A DNA stretch of 64,000 nucleotides. It comes from Ampelocalamus luodianensis (Eukaryota > Streptophyta > Magnoliopsida > Poales > Poaceae). The position numbers and the translations under genes are program-made. Where the stretch lies: positions 39,799,238-39,863,237 of the forward strand of contig CM070640.1 in the NCBI GenBank assembly GCA_036346255.1. Reading direction: 5' to 3'. Numbering within the stretch: position 1 is the stretch's first letter; every line of letters starts with the position of its first letter. The notes under the pieces are model-generated. The model saw nothing but the letters and a program-made list of their open reading frames with translations, did not search any database and had not been told where the DNA came from. This document shows positions 1 through 11,795 of the stretch, piece after piece.

Positions 1-77
1 TGAAATCCCAAGCCCTAAAATCCAAATAGGAGCAGCGAAACCGAAATCGAAACCATAAAAGTGCGGCGAATACTTAC

Positions 78-370
78 GTTTTGGAGTCCTCTGGAGTCTC
101 TCCGGTCAGGGGCGTCACCGTAGCTCCACTCGATGGCTGCGCGCGTGACCTCGGTCGCACGCGTGCACCGGTGAGCAGGGCTACAGGGGCGCCACCTCAT
201 GCCGCATCGCCTCAATCCGCCGCTCCGCGCTCTCCCCTACGCCATCGCTGGTGGAGCCGTTGCTGCTCCCTGCGCGCATGCCGTCGCCGACGCCGCATCG
301 CACGTGCTACTCCCCGCGTGTGCGCCGCTGCCATCGCTCTATTTTTTTGGGAGGCGAAAGGGGAGAATGA
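78..370 (-). other. First exon of a minus-strand gene running off the left edge
   Basis: Read on the minus strand, a promoter-like block (TATA near 391-400, telo-box near 371-382) is followed by GC-rich sequence that ends in a textbook splice donor: the exon ends at 78 and the intron starts GTAAGTAT. The exon start, about 370, is inferred from the TATA box. The first ATG (about 333) opens only a roughly 40-codon frame, so the exon may be a leader with a short upstream ORF. Alternatively coding starts at a later ATG near 215 in the frame that stays open to the donor. The protein cannot be named because the remaining exons lie outside the window. The telo-box and GGCCCA boxes are typical of plant genes for translation and other growth functions; that is inference only. 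Confidence 0.5.
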
Positions 371-523
371 GTTAGGGTTAGGTTTTGAGGAGTTTTATAT
401 TTCTCAGGATCCATCCTCAGCCGTCCGATCAAATCCAATGACGCACGTGCATTTCGGCTGGTGGAGTAGAATTGGGCCGGCTGGATCATCTTTGCTTTTT
501 GGGCCAGTTGTGTATGTTGGGCC
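371..523 (-). promoter_or_regulatory. Promoter with TATA, telo-box and GGCCCA boxes
   Basis: On the minus strand three GGCCCA boxes (plus-strand TGGGCC at 473-478, 500-505 and 518-523) lie upstream of a TATA element (ATATAAAACT, 400-391) and a telo-box (two AACCCTA units, 382-371). This order (site II boxes, TATA, telo-box at the transcript start) is common in plant ribosomal-protein and cell-growth promoters. It fits the exon that follows toward lower coordinates. Confidence 0.5.
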
Positions 524-599
524 GAATAGCCTTTTGAGGTCTACAACAGCGGGCTTAATTATTTTCGAGTGCATTTTCTTATGTTTAAGTCTGTTTTTT

Positions 600-950
600 A
601 TGCACTGTTTTAATTAATGTTTATTGCCCAATAACAATGTATTATTACCTTATTTTTATGTTATTGTCTCTAATTAAAATTGAACCAAAGGGATATTTTG
701 ATTAGAGATTTTATGTTTTATTTTGGCATTATGTATGCACATGATTACTTTCTGACTAACGTTGTTTGTAGTCGTGTGCCTCCTATTAAATTGTAAAGTA
801 TTTTTTTCATTTTCTGCCCAACGATGATATGAATTAGAACTATAGTTTTGCATGTTGTTAATCAGACCAACGTAGGGTTAATTGCATGCAATACATCTTT
901 ACGTTATTTCTAATTTTTCCCTGTATTTTAATATTTAGCAATAAACGCTT
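600..950. other. AT-rich stretch without recognisable gene
   Basis: This AT-rich sequence lies between the left-edge promoter and the first recognisable gag codons of the copia element. I searched it for a copy of the LTR that begins at 5221 and for a tRNA-Met primer site and found neither. It is either element leader or host DNA left after loss of the 5' LTR. Confidence 0.4.
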
Positions 951-952
951 CG

Positions 953-3900
953 AATGTTGCCGCCACAATTGACAATATTAAGCAGCTTACGGGAAGCAAC
1001 TTCCCCATTTGGAAAGAAAGAATTCATGTTGTCCTTGGAGTTTTGGACCTTAACTATGCATTAAGGGTGATTGCTCCCGTTCCTCCCACCGATGGTGAGG
1101 ATAATTATGATGAGAAAAAGAAAACTTACGATGCTAATGCTAAAAAATAGGAGTGGTCCAACCGTCTGTCACTAATGATCATGAAGACCTCTATCTCAGT
1201 TGGGATCAGGGGAGCAATCCCTGATTCTGAAAATGCTAAGGAGTACTTGGCTTCAGTTGAGGAGAAATTCAAAGGCTCCACTAAAGTTTATGCCAGTACT
1301 TTAATCCAGAGGCTCTTATCTGTTAAGTATGATGGGTCCAGCAGCATAAGAGAGCATATCATGATGATGACCGATATGGCTGGAAAGCTCAAGGGCATGG
1401 ATATGGAGATATCTTATGGTTTTCTAGTCTATTTTATTATGACTTCTCTTCCTTCTGATTACACTGCATTTAAGATAAATTACAATACTCAGAAAGAAAA
1501 ATAGAGCATGAGCGATTTAATCGCCATGTGTGTCCAGAAGGAAGAGAGGATAAGGGCCGAAAAGAAAGATTTTGTGCATCAAGTTGGCGGCCCTAACAAA
1601 AGGAAGTTCCAATGGGACTTCAAATCCAAGAAAAAACTACAATTCTCCCCTAATTCAGATAAGTCAGGGCCTAACGTGCACAATGCACCTAAGCCCAATG
1701 TTACTCCCGATAGAGTACTTAATGGGGATAAGTGTCACTTCTGCAAGCAGCCAGGGCATTTCCAGAAGGATTGTGTCGGTTTTCTGAAGTGGCTCGCAAA
1801 AAGAGGTAATGATACGATAACATTCATTGATGAAACTCTTTATGCTAATTTCTCCCTTAATTCTTGGTGGATTGACTCAGGTGCAACTGTGCACGTTACC
1901 AACTCTTTATAGGGAATCCTTACCGTGAGAACACTAAGAAAGGGGGAGCGAAGTCTTAGAATCGTGGATTGAAAAGAAGCCGAAGTGGAATCAGTTGTAT
2001 CTGTTTCATTAGTTTTAGATAGCGGTTTCATACTTCGTCTTAATAATGTAGTCTATGTTCCTTCCAATAGGAGGAATTTGATTTCGGTTTCTTTATTGGA
2101 TGATGATGGTTTTAAACGTAATTTTGGTAATAATAAATGCATTATTACATTTAATTCAAATGATGTTGCTCTTGCTTTTAGACAAGACAAACTCTATATG
2201 TTTTTCCTTAATGAATCTCATGTATCTTTGAATGTGTGTGATGCTAAACGTAAAAAGAATTATGAGACTTCTTCGAAACTGTGGTACTGTCATTTAGGCC
2301 ACATTTCGAGGGGGAGAATGGAGCGTCTCATTAAGGAAGAAATTCTCCACCCATAAGATTTCTTTGACTTAGACCACTGCATTGATTGCATTAAATGAAA
2401 ATATGTAAAACAAATAAAGAAAGGAGCCACTCACAGCACATGACTCTTAGAATTAATTCAGGCTGATATTTGTGGTCCTTTTCCTGTGACATCAGTGAAT
2501 GGTTTGGATTCCTTCATCACATTCACTGATGATTTCTCTCGTTATGGTTATATCTTTCCTATTAAAGATCGATCTGAGTCACTTGACAAATTCAAGATAT
2601 TTAAGGCTGAAGTTGAAAATCAGCACAACCTAAGAATTAAAGTGGTAAGATCAGACTGTGGGGGAGAATATTATGGGAGACATACCTCTTATGGGAAAAT
2701 TCATGGCCCTTTCGCTAAGTTCCTTTAGGAAAATGGCATTGTTGCCCAGTATTCTACACCAGGTGAACCTCAGCAGAATAGGGTAGCTGAGAGATGCAAC
2801 CGTACACTTATAGATATGGTACGGAGCATGCTTAGCTATTCTAGTTTATCAACTGGTTTGTGGATGGAAGCACTAAAGACAGCCACACATATTCTTAATC
2901 GGGTTCCTAGTAAATCAGTGCCTAAGACACCTTATGAATTATGGACTGGGAGGAAACTGAGTTTGAAATATTTACGAGTGTGGGGTTGTCGTGCTGAAGC
3001 TAAGATATTTAATCCACATATTGAGAAATTAGATCCTAAGACAGTAAGTTGCCATTTTATTGGGTACCTTGAGAGATCCAAAGGGTATCGTTTTACTGTC
3101 TTGATAGGATAACTAAGTTTGTAGAAACAAGGCACACTATGTTCTTAGAGAATGACGAGGACCTGTAGCCTAGAAAAATAAATCTTGAGGAGAAGCGGGT
3201 TTATGTTCCTTCACCGCTTATCCCAGAGACCTTTATTCCTGTGCCTTAGGTGGTTGCACCTCCAGTACAGAATACTGTTGTTGTACCCACTATCGAGGTC
3301 TTTGAAATTCCTAATGTCGCACCTAATGATGAACCTCAACAATCTCCTGCAATAGTTGATGAACCTGTTAGAAGATCACAGCGGGAGAGAAGATCTGCCA
3401 TCCCAAATGATTATGTTGTTTATATGAATGAAGATATTAATGATATAGGGAAGGTAGATGATCCCACCTCTTATAAGGAGGCCATGATGAGTGAACATTC
3501 TCCTAAGTGGCTTGATGCCATGAAGGATGAACTAAAGTCTATGAGCACTAATGATGTATGGGACTTAGTAGAAATTTCTGATGGGGTCAAAACAGTAGGC
3601 TGTAAATGGGCCTAAAAAACCAAGCATGACTCTAAGGGAAATGTCGAAAGGTTCAAAGCAAGGCTTGTAGCAAAAGGCTTCTCACAAAGAGAGGGGATTA
3701 ACTATAATAACACTTTTTCTCCTGTCTCAACTAAAGATTCATTCAGAATCGTTATGGCACTTGTAGCTCATTATAATTTAGAGCTACATTAGATGGATGT
3801 TAAGACGACATTCCTTAATGGCGACTTGCAAGAACATGTTTACATGGTTCAACTGGAAGGTTTTGTCGTGAAAGGCAAGGAGCATATGGGATGTCGAATT

Positions 3901-5031
3901 AAGAAATCGATGTATGGCTTAAAGCAAGCGTCGAGGCAGTGGTACCTCAAATTTGATAAGGTCATAAGGAATTTTGGATTTAAGGAAAATGAAGTTGATA
4001 ACTGGATATATGTTAAGTTCAAGGGGAGTAAATTCACCATCCTAGTACTTTATGTGGATCACATCTTATTGGCTAGCAGTGATAAGGATATGCTGTTTGA
4101 GATCAAGAGATTTCTTTCATCTAATTTTGATATGAAGGATCTTGGTGATGTCTCTTACGTTCTTGGCATTGAGATTCACCGAGATAGGTCCAAAGGAGTA
4201 TTAGGTTTATCTTAGAAGGCATACATTGATAGAGTACTGAAGAGATATAATATGCATAAGTGCTTTGGCTCGCCTGCTCCTATTGTTAAGGGTGATAAGT
4301 TTGGGACATTTCAATGTATAAGGAACCAATATGAAACTGATCAAATGAAGTCAGTTCCTTATGCTTCAACTGTTGGAAGCATTACGTATGCTCAAGTATG
4401 CACGTGCCCAGATTTAGTTTTTGTAACCGGGATGCTTGGTAGATATCAGTCAAATCCAGGACCGGACCACTGGAAGGCTATTAAGAAAGCCTTGCGCTAT
4501 ATGCAAGCTACTAAGCATTTCATGCTCACATATAAGAATTATGATAACCTTGAAGTTGTTGGTTATTCAAATTCAGATTTTGCGAGATATGTTGATACTA
4601 AGAAATCTACGTCAGGTTATATCTTCACACTCGCTGGGGGAGCTATCTCGTGGAAAAGCTCCAAACAAACCCTTACGGCATCTTCAACGATGCAAGTTGA
4701 GTTTGTGGCATGTTATGAGGCTACCGGGCAGGCTGTATGGCTTAAGAACTTTATCCTGGGACTTAGAGTGGTAGACAGCATCTCTAAACCACTCACCTTA
4801 TACTACGATAACGAACCTGCAATCTTTTATGCGAGTAACAACAAGTCAAGTGGTGTTGCCAAACACATTGACATTAAGTACCATGTTGTGAAAGACAGAA
4901 TCCAGGATCAAACCATTAGTATCAAGCATATTAGTACTAAGTTAATGCTTGCGGATCCGCTTACTAAAGGCTTACCACCCAATATACTTCGTGATCATGT
5001 TGTCGGCATGGGTTTATTGGAAAGACTTTGA
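953..5031 (+). pseudogene. copia gag-pol pseudogene
   Basis: The gag frame opens near 953 without an in-frame ATG and is broken by stops (for example near 1149 and 1502). A CCHC knuckle (CHFCKQPGHFQKDC, about 1735-1776) is followed by the protease signature WWIDSGATVH (about 1866-1895). The pre-integrase motif LWYCHLGH is near 2280. The integrase core has the conserved aspartates and an AER glutamate motif near 2785. RT motifs YGLKQASRQWY (about 3913) and YVDH in place of the catalytic YVDD (about 4051) follow, then an RNase H/C-terminal region ending LADPLTKGLP (about 4950-4976). Intact copia polyproteins are one ORF of roughly 1,300-1,450 codons. Here at least eight in-frame stops or shifts divide it, and the second RT aspartate is histidine, so it is dead. 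Flanking genes are unrelated. Confidence 0.85.
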
Positions 5032-5220
5032 TTCTGGATAAAAGGACCTTAAAGCAAACCGACTCCCATTAAGTATAATGAATATCCATTTAAAGATGGG
5101 ATAGTACACTATAGGTACTGGGGTTGTATGGCACTTCATTGGCCATGCGATGCTTTACCTTGGTATGCTGTTTTATTGAGAATGAGCTTATGATGTTAGT
5201 CTTACGATCAAAGGGGAGAA

Positions 5221-5623
5221 TGTTGGGTTTTTCTCAGCTAACAAAACCCCAAGATCCCATGGGGCAATGCCCCCACACGCACGCCCTGATCGGGGGCACA
5301 ACCAACACATTGGTTTTGGTCCCGTTCACCTAGCACTATATTAAAAACGGGGATTCGGCAGGCCTCTTACTCGTGTGGTTCTAGGCTACGAACATCCTAA
5401 CAAATCCGATCTCTTATGAGCGCTGTGGTGGGTGAAGACCGAAGACCAAAGGTTGCCGCTGTGATCCCGATGCCGTCGTCCTCGCCCACGCTCCTCTGTG
5501 ATCATCGACGGCTCTACGCCGACCGGATCTACAAGCCATAATGGCATCTTTGGGTTCGGGTATGTAATCTCGCTTCCGCTCTAAGGATTAGGCTAGGTGT
5601 TCTTCATGAGCTAGGGTTAATGT
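5221..5623 (+). repeat. 3' LTR of the copia element (right end approximate)
   Basis: It starts TGTTGGG immediately after a polypurine tract. It holds a TATA-like CTATATTAAAA near 5335 and a GC-rich leader-like part. The end is uncertain because no partner LTR is present. Confidence 0.55.
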
Positions 5624-5640
5624 CATTTAGATCAAACTCA

Positions 5641-6004
5641 GCCTTAGTTAATCCCAATAGGAGGCTCATGGCATGCGGAGCGATGGCCAGGTCGAGGGAG
5701 TGAACAAGGGGCGGATAGGACCTATGGAGAAGATGCGATCGAAGTAGGGAGGTGGAGGAGGAGGAATCGAGCGACGGGGAGGAATAAGCGGATCTGAGGC
5801 GGCAGCGACCGGCGGGGTGGGAGGCAGCGGCGGAAGCGGGATGGGGGGCTTCCATTGGATGAGGGTGGGGGAGGAGGATAGAACGGGTAGCGGCCCGGGT
5901 GGCTGCCGCCTCAGCACCCATTAGGCACGGGGGAGGTGGAGAGGCGGAGACAGCGGCACGGGGGAGGTAGGCGACGGCTCGAGGGAGGTGGAGTAGAGGC
6001 ACGA
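5641..6004. other. Purine-rich GC-rich flank interrupted by the gypsy insertion
   Basis: The plus strand is strongly purine-rich (GGAGG, GGCGG runs) and minus-strand frames stay open by composition. The sequence beyond the gypsy element (11796-12110) has the same bias, so both are probably halves of one interrupted locus. No protein family is recognised. Confidence 0.35.
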
Positions 6005-6406
6005 TGTCAGGATTGAGTTAGTCTCATCAACAGAGTTGGAGTCTTAACAGAGTTATTCAGAAGAAAAAGTGAAGAGAATGAAGTAATGAGGATTGGACGA
6101 TCAAGATGTTCTGGTACCGCTTCGCGTCGATATCTACGGATGCAAAGCTTCATAGTAGACACTGTTACGCGTTTTTCAGTTACTTTGAACAGTTACTATC
6201 CCTAGTTTATCGTTTCACCGAGCTGTAATTCAGTTTTACTTGAACTCAGTTGTAACCCATATAAACCTGGAAAGATTGGAATGGAACAGGCATCAAAGTA
6301 TTATGACAAAACATAGTTCTCTTAGCTTTTAGGGTTACTACTATTTTCCTCTCACTCCTATCAATATCTTTTCCCAATCCAATCAGATTCCACCCGGGAT
6401 CTGACA
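6005..6406 (+). repeat. 5' LTR of gypsy element
   Basis: It begins TGTCAGGATTGAG, ends TCTGACA, and aligns along its whole length with 11391-11795. A promoter-like ATATAAACC lies near 6258. Confidence 0.9.
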
Positions 6407-6409
6407 AAT

Positions 6410-6421
6410 TGGTATAAGAGC
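6410..6421 (+). other. Primer binding site (tRNA-Met type)
   Basis: TGGTATAAGAGC follows the 5' LTR after three bases. It differs from the usual TGGTATCAGAGC, the site complementary to initiator tRNA-Met, at one position. Confidence 0.75.
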
Positions 6422-6647
6422 AACGTTAATCCTAGGAAGAGTTCAGATTTGATGCTTGCTGGGTTTATGATTTGGTTATTGCTGTAAAATCCCTAGTCAG
6501 CTTGGATCTAGGCGGCGGTAGAGGAAAGGAACAAAGAAAGGGTTAAGAACCAGTTCCTGAGTTAAATCCCTGATCCTGTTCTGAAACTATGAGTGATTGA
6601 AGATGATGAAGATGGCTATGTGAACTGAGGGCGAAAATGCAAAGATC

Positions 6648-7973
6648 ATGGCTGTCAGACAGGAGGCAGCTGAGGCCAAGAACAAGGCCGAGTTGGTCCA
6701 GCAACACATGGAGGATCTGCAAACACAGGTCAGTAATATACAACTTCAGATGAATCGAATGGAGTCGATGTTGCAGGGTCTTTTTGGGGCACAGAATCAT
6801 ACTACCGAAACTCTCACAGGGGTAGGTATGCCACCAATGAGGCCTGAAGATCTAGTAAGAAGGTGTGCAGATCCACCACCGATCACTGAAATGGAGCTGG
6901 AAGCACAGAGGAAACTCAAGGGATTGAACCCAGTTCAAGTAAATAGTACCCAAAGGGTCAACTTTAGTGGAAGTCCACAGGTAAATTATTATCACCCTCC
7001 TACAGGACACTCAGTAGCACCTACACCATGGGTCCAGAATATTTCTTCACCTGCTACACTAGTTTCTCCTACCTTGAACAACTTGAATCAGGACAGAGAT
7101 ACATATTATGCTAGGCACTGGAACACTAATCCTAGTAATGAGAGGGTCAACAATTTCTATAAGTCGATTGCAAAAGGTCCTAAGATAGATTTTTCTAGAT
7201 TTGATGGGAATAATCCTTTGGAGTGGATTAGACAAGGGAAAACCTATTTTGGTATGGCCAATGTACCGGATGAAGCAAAGTTTGACCTAGCTCAGATGTA
7301 TATGGTGGGTAGAGCTGATAATTGGATTAGGAGTACATGGCTCTTGTGGAACCCTCCTCTATGGCAGACCTTTTGCCAACTGATTTGTGATCGATTTGCT
7401 CAATACAGTGGATATGAAGTAGTGGAGAATTTCCATTCAGTTAAACAATACAACTTGAGTATCTCTGAGTACATTGACAAGTTTGAGGAATTGATGGTTG
7501 TGTACAAAACTGAGACTCCTCTGCAGAATGAGCACTTTTTTGTCAAGTGTTTTGTGAATGGGTTAAGGCATGAGATTAAACATTACCTCAAGCCTTTAAA
7601 TCCACAGGCTCTGTGTGAAGCTTATTGGATAGCTAAGGACATGGAGAAGGGGACTGTAGCCATAGCCAAGAGGAGTTTTCAGGGTACAAACTTGGGCCAG
7701 AACAAAGGAGGAAATCCTTCCAACCTGATTAAGGGACAACCTCAAACAAGTCAGAATATGCCGAAGAAGGAAGTTGTGAACAAGACAAACATTCCCTTCA
7801 CTCCTGGAATATGCAAATATTGTGGAGGCAAGTGGTTTATGGGACATAGGTGCAAGCAATATCAGAGTGTCAATTTGATGGTTTTTGAATTTGATGATTC
7901 TCCAATACAAAACTCGGAAGAGGAAGAATCACCACCTGAAGTTGAAGATTCTTCTCCTCCTGAACCTGAATAG
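6648..7973 (+). CDS. gypsy Gag (capsid-nucleocapsid), 441 codons
   Basis: Gag is the structural protein of the retrotransposon's cytoplasmic particle. An N-terminal coiled-coil-like stretch (residues about 5-50, rich in Q, E, L) precedes the retrotransposon gag domain (about 180-350), with the typical FDGNNPLEWI near residue 184. A single zinc knuckle follows (CKYCGGKWFMGHRC, about 390-403), then an acidic tail. The ATG at 6648 is the first in frame after a stop near 6621. The frame ends at a TAG (7971-7973) just before the protease in the same frame; in related elements gag-pol is continuous, so this stop is probably a mutation. Gag is the best-preserved part of the element. Confidence 0.85.
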   Translation: MAVRQEAAEAKNKAELVQQHMEDLQTQVSNIQLQMNRMESMLQGLFGAQNHTTETLTGVGMPPMRPEDLVRRCADPPPITEMELEAQRKLKGLNPVQVNSTQRVNFSGSPQVNYYHPPTGHSVAPTPWVQNISSPATLVSPTLNNLNQDRDTYYARHWNTNPSNERVNNFYKSIAKGPKIDFSRFDGNNPLEWIRQGKTYFGMANVPDEAKFDLAQMYMVGRADNWIRSTWLLWNPPLWQTFCQLICDRFAQYSGYEVVENFHSVKQYNLSISEYIDKFEELMVVYKTETPLQNEHFFVKCFVNGLRHEIKHYLKPLNPQALCEAYWIAKDMEKGTVAIAKRSFQGTNLGQNKGGNPSNLIKGQPQTSQNMPKKEVVNKTNIPFTPGICKYCGGKWFMGHRCKQYQSVNLMVFEFDDSPIQNSEEEESPPEVEDSSPPEPE

Positions 7974-7985
7974 GAAGGGCAACTC

Positions 7986-10900
7986 ATGCATATTTCAATT
8001 CAGGCTATACAGGGACTAACCCAGATCTCCACCTTCACATTAGCAATTTATATGGGAGGAAAGAGGGGAGTAGTGCTACTGGATAGTGGAAGCACTCACA
8101 CTTTCATTGATCTGAATTTCGCCACAAAAACCTCCTACAAGATCCAGGGTAATCCTTTGCAAAGAGTAACAGTGGCTGGTGGAGAAACTATCCTGACTGG
8201 ATCCCATATTTCAGATTTGAGTTACTACATCAATGGGGAAACCTTTTGTAATTCCTTCAAATTACTTAAGCTCAAAGGCTATGATATTGTGTTGGGATGT
8301 GATTGGTTGTATCGTCATAGCCCCATTAACTTGGATATGAAAACAAGAAGGTTGACCGTTAAGAAGGGAGTGTGGAGATGATATTGGAAGATCAATCACA
8401 TATTGATTCTTTGAGACTCATGAACTCTCAAGAGTTGAACAAACTGACAAAGAAGGGAGTCTCATGTTATGTTATTGAACTACAAGCAGTGAAGTGCGAG
8501 GAGGACATCAAAACAATGAACTCGCATTATCAATCTCTCATCTTCTCCTATCATGATGTCTTTCAAGAACCTCAAGAGCTACCACCTGAGAGAGGTTGTG
8601 ACCATAACATCCCAATCAAGGAAGGGGCTGAACCACCAAATATTAGGCCCTATAGGGTTCCTCGTCAACAAAAGGAGGAGATGGAGCAGCAAATACAATA
8701 GTTATTAGAAGCTTCAATCATTAGGCCCAGTGCCAGCCCGTATGCATCACCTACCATTCTTGTCAAGAAGAAAGATGGGTCTTTGAGACTATGTATTGAC
8801 TATAGGAAGCTCAATGCTCATACCATTAAAAACAAATATCCCATACCAGACATAGAGGACTTATTGGATGAACTACATGGGGCTTCTATTTTCAACAAAC
8901 TTGATTTGAGATCAAGGTACCACCAAATTAGAAGGAGCAAAGAGGATATCAACAAGACTGCATTTAGCACTTATCTAGGGCATTATGAGTACCTTGTCAT
9001 GCCTTTGGCCTCACTAACACCCCAGCTACTTTTCAGTCATTAATGAACAATCTATTTGGCAAGTACTTGAGGAAATTCATTTTGGTGTTCTTTGATGACA
9101 TACTCATCTACAACAAGGATAATCAGGAGCATTACAAACACTTAACCACCATGCTGGATATTTTGAGGTAGCACAAGCTTTTTGCAAAGTTTAGCAAATG
9201 TGTAACTGCTGCACCACAAGTGGAATACCTTGGGCATGTTATCAAGTCAAGGAGTGGCGACTGACCCTAATAAAATCAGTGCCATTAAATATTGGCCTAA
9301 ACTTCAAGATGTGACTCAATTAAGGAGCTTTCTAGGAATGACTGGATATTACAGAAGATTTGTTCAAAATTGTGGGATCATATGTCTGCCTCTTCATGAT
9401 ATGTTGAGAAAGGGAAGTTTTGATTGGAAAGAGCCACAAGACCAAGCATTTGAGAAGCTGAAGCAAAGTCTGATCACTACTCCAGTCATGGCATTACCTG
9501 ATTTCACAGCATAATTCACATTGGAAACTAATGCTAGTGGGACAGGAATTGGAGGAGTTCTAATGCAAAGGGGTAGACCAATTGTTTATTTCAGCAAGAC
9601 ACTAGAGGTTAGATCAGCATCACTATCAACATATGATAGAGAGGCAATGGCTATTATTGAAGTACTCAAGAGGTGAAGGCACTATTTTTTTGGAACACAA
9701 TTGGTGATTAAAACAGATCAACAAAGTTTGAAATTTATGACTGAGCAAAGAATTTCAGAGGGAATTTAGCACAATCTAATGCTGAGATTGTTGGAATTCA
9801 ATTATGTCATCAAATATAAAAAGGGGAAGGAAAACAAAGTAGTTGATGCTTTGTCCAGAAAAGGGACTCAGGTGATGGCAATATCTATGGCAATTCCCAC
9901 TGGATGGAGACAATAGAAAATAGTTACCTTAATGATGCTAGCTGTAAGAAACTATTGGAACAACTGTCTGTAGCTCCAAATCCCAAATATAGATATAGTT
10001 TTCATTCTAGGATTCTCATATACAAAGGGAGGATATATGTAGGAGATGATGCAGAATTAAGGCAGAACTTGATTAGCACACTACACACATCTGCTGTTGG
10101 GGGACATTCGGGAAGAGTGGCCACTTACCAAAGAATAAAAGGGCTTTTCTTTTGGCCAGGGATGAAGAAAGAAATTCATGCCTATGTACAAGAATGTGCT
10201 ATTTGTCAATGTTCTAAATCGTAGCATTGTCAATATCCTGGGCTATTGGAGCCATTACCCATTCCCAACATGGCTTGGACTCATATTACAATGGATTTCA
10301 TGGAAGGATTGCCCAATTCCAAGGGAAAGGATGTTATTTTTGTGGTAGTGGATAGATTCACTAAATATGCCTATTTTGTTTCTTTATCTCACCCTTACTC
10401 AGTCCACTCAGTGACCCAAGCTTTCATTGATAATATTTTCAAGTTGCATGGATTTCCAGTGGCTATAGTATCTAACAGGGATCTCATATTTACTAGCAAA
10501 TTGTGGCAGGAACTATTCAGATCATTGCAAGTTCAACTCAGATTTAGTACTGCGTACCATCCCCAAACAGACGGTCAAACGAAAAGGGTGAATCAATGTC
10601 TAGAGTCTTATTTGCGATGCATGGCTTTTCAAGAACCAAAGAAATGCCTGTCATGGTTGGCGTTGGCTGAATGGTGGTACAACACCACCTTCCATACTTC
10701 ATTGAAACTGTCTCCTTTTCAGGCGCTCTATGGATTTCCCCCATCCTTTAATCAATGGAGTAGCAGTACCTGGTCCTGAAGATGAGGAAGCCTGGGACCT
10801 TTTGGAAGAAAAGCAAAATATGTGAAGAAGGCTTCGGGAGAATCTAACTCAAGCCCAGGCCCGAATGAAGAAATATGCGGATCAAAATAGAACTAAGAGA

Positions 10901-11361
10901 CAATTTGTTGAAGGAGACATGGTTTACTTAAAAGTGCAACCATACAGAGCTACAGCTTTCGGCTTAAGGCAAGCATTGAAACTCACTAGCAAACTTTATG
11001 GACCTTTTTGGATTATGAAGAAGATAGGAAAGGTGGCTTACAGATTACAACTACCTCAGAGAGGGGCATACATCCTGTTTTCCATATTAGCCAACTCAAG
11101 AAACACTGTGGACCAAATGCTATTCCTAGCCCTGATTTGCCTTTAGTGGGAGAAGGTGGAATGATAAAAACAGAACCATTGCAAGTACTTGAGACACAAG
11201 CTCTGCCCAGAGGTAATTTGCTGGTGACTCAATGGCTAGTGCAGTGGGCTAACTTACCACTTGAGAACGCATCATGGGAGGATGTAGACTTCATCAAGGG
11301 CACTTTCCCTGAATTCTACTCGCAGACCATTAAGTCATGGTTTCCAGACTCGAACACTTGA
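7986..11361 (+). pseudogene. gypsy Pol (PR-RT-RH-IN-chromodomain), broken
   Basis: Domains in order: aspartic protease with LLDSGSTHTF near 8072; RT with LRLCIDYRKLN near 8781 and an intact FFDD near 9088; RNase H around 9520-9870; integrase zinc region around 10100-10220 and core 10246-10780; and a chromodomain-like end with QWANLPLENASWEDV near 11240. Frameshifts near 8372, 9015 and 9240 and stops near 7971, 8699, 9168 and 9512 break the frame. In the integrase core two presumed catalytic residues have changed: the SDR-type aspartate is asparagine (VSNRDLIF, about 10468) and the QTER-type glutamate is lysine (GQTKRVN, about 10573). The element cannot encode a working Pol. Confidence 0.87.
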
Positions 11362-11390
11362 GAGCAAGTGAATTGTTAAGAGGGGAGAAA

Positions 11391-11795
11391 TGTCAGGATT
11401 GAGTTAGTCTCAACAGAGTTGGAGTCTTAACAGAGTTATTCAGAAGAAGAAGTGAAGAGAATGAAGTAATGAGGATTGGACGATCAAGATGTTCTGGTAC
11501 CGCTTCGCGGCGATATCGACGAATGCAAAGCTTCATAGTAGACACTGTTACGCATCACCGTTTTCAGTTACTTTGAACAGTTGCTATCCCTAGTTTATCG
11601 ATTCACCGAGCTGTAATTCAGTTTTACTTGAACTCAGTTGTAACCCATATAAACCTGGAAAGATGGAATAGAAAAGGCATCAGAGTATTATGCCAAAACA
11701 TAGTTCTCTTAGCTTTTAGGGTTACTGTTGTTTTCCTCACGTTCCTATCAATATCTTTCCCCAATCCGGTTAGATTCCACCTGGGATCTGGTACA
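11391..11795 (+). repeat. 3' LTR of gypsy element
   Basis: It follows the purine tract AAGAGGGGAGAAA (11378-11390). It begins TGTCAGGATTGAG, ends CTGGTACA, and matches the 5' LTR with scattered differences. Confidence 0.9.

Larger units (their letters stand above)
951..5640 (+). mobile_element. Decayed Ty1/copia retrotransposon, 5' LTR not found
   Basis: Gag and pol homologies run in copia order (gag, protease, integrase, RT, RNase H) from about 951 to 5031. They are followed by a purine-rich tract (AAAGGGGAGAA, 5210-5220) and a 3' LTR starting TGTTGGG at 5221. No matching 5' LTR is seen upstream, so the left boundary is only the first recognisable gag codon. The right boundary is approximate: CA dinucleotides that could end the LTR occur near 5623 and 5640, and without a second LTR the end cannot be fixed. 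Confidence 0.8.
6005..11795 (+). mobile_element. Ty3/gypsy chromovirus-type LTR retrotransposon, 5.8 kb
   Basis: Two LTRs (6005-6406 and 11391-11795, about 400 bp each, TGTCAGG to ACA) enclose gag, protease, RT, RNase H, integrase and a chromodomain-like tail in gypsy order. A primer site matching tRNA-Met with one mismatch (6410-6421) and a polypurine tract (11378-11390) complete the layout. Small size, short LTRs and the C-terminal chromodomain-like motif suggest the Reina-type chromoviruses (inference). No 5-bp target duplication is evident: the five bases are CACGA on the left and TGAGG on the right. The LTRs differ by several substitutions and small indels, so the insertion is not recent. 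Confidence 0.92.

Noticed and set aside
500..560. TGTTGGGCC near 514 as the missing 5' LTR start of the copia element
   Set aside because: Similarity to the 3' LTR stops after a few bases; it is a GGCCCA promoter box instead.
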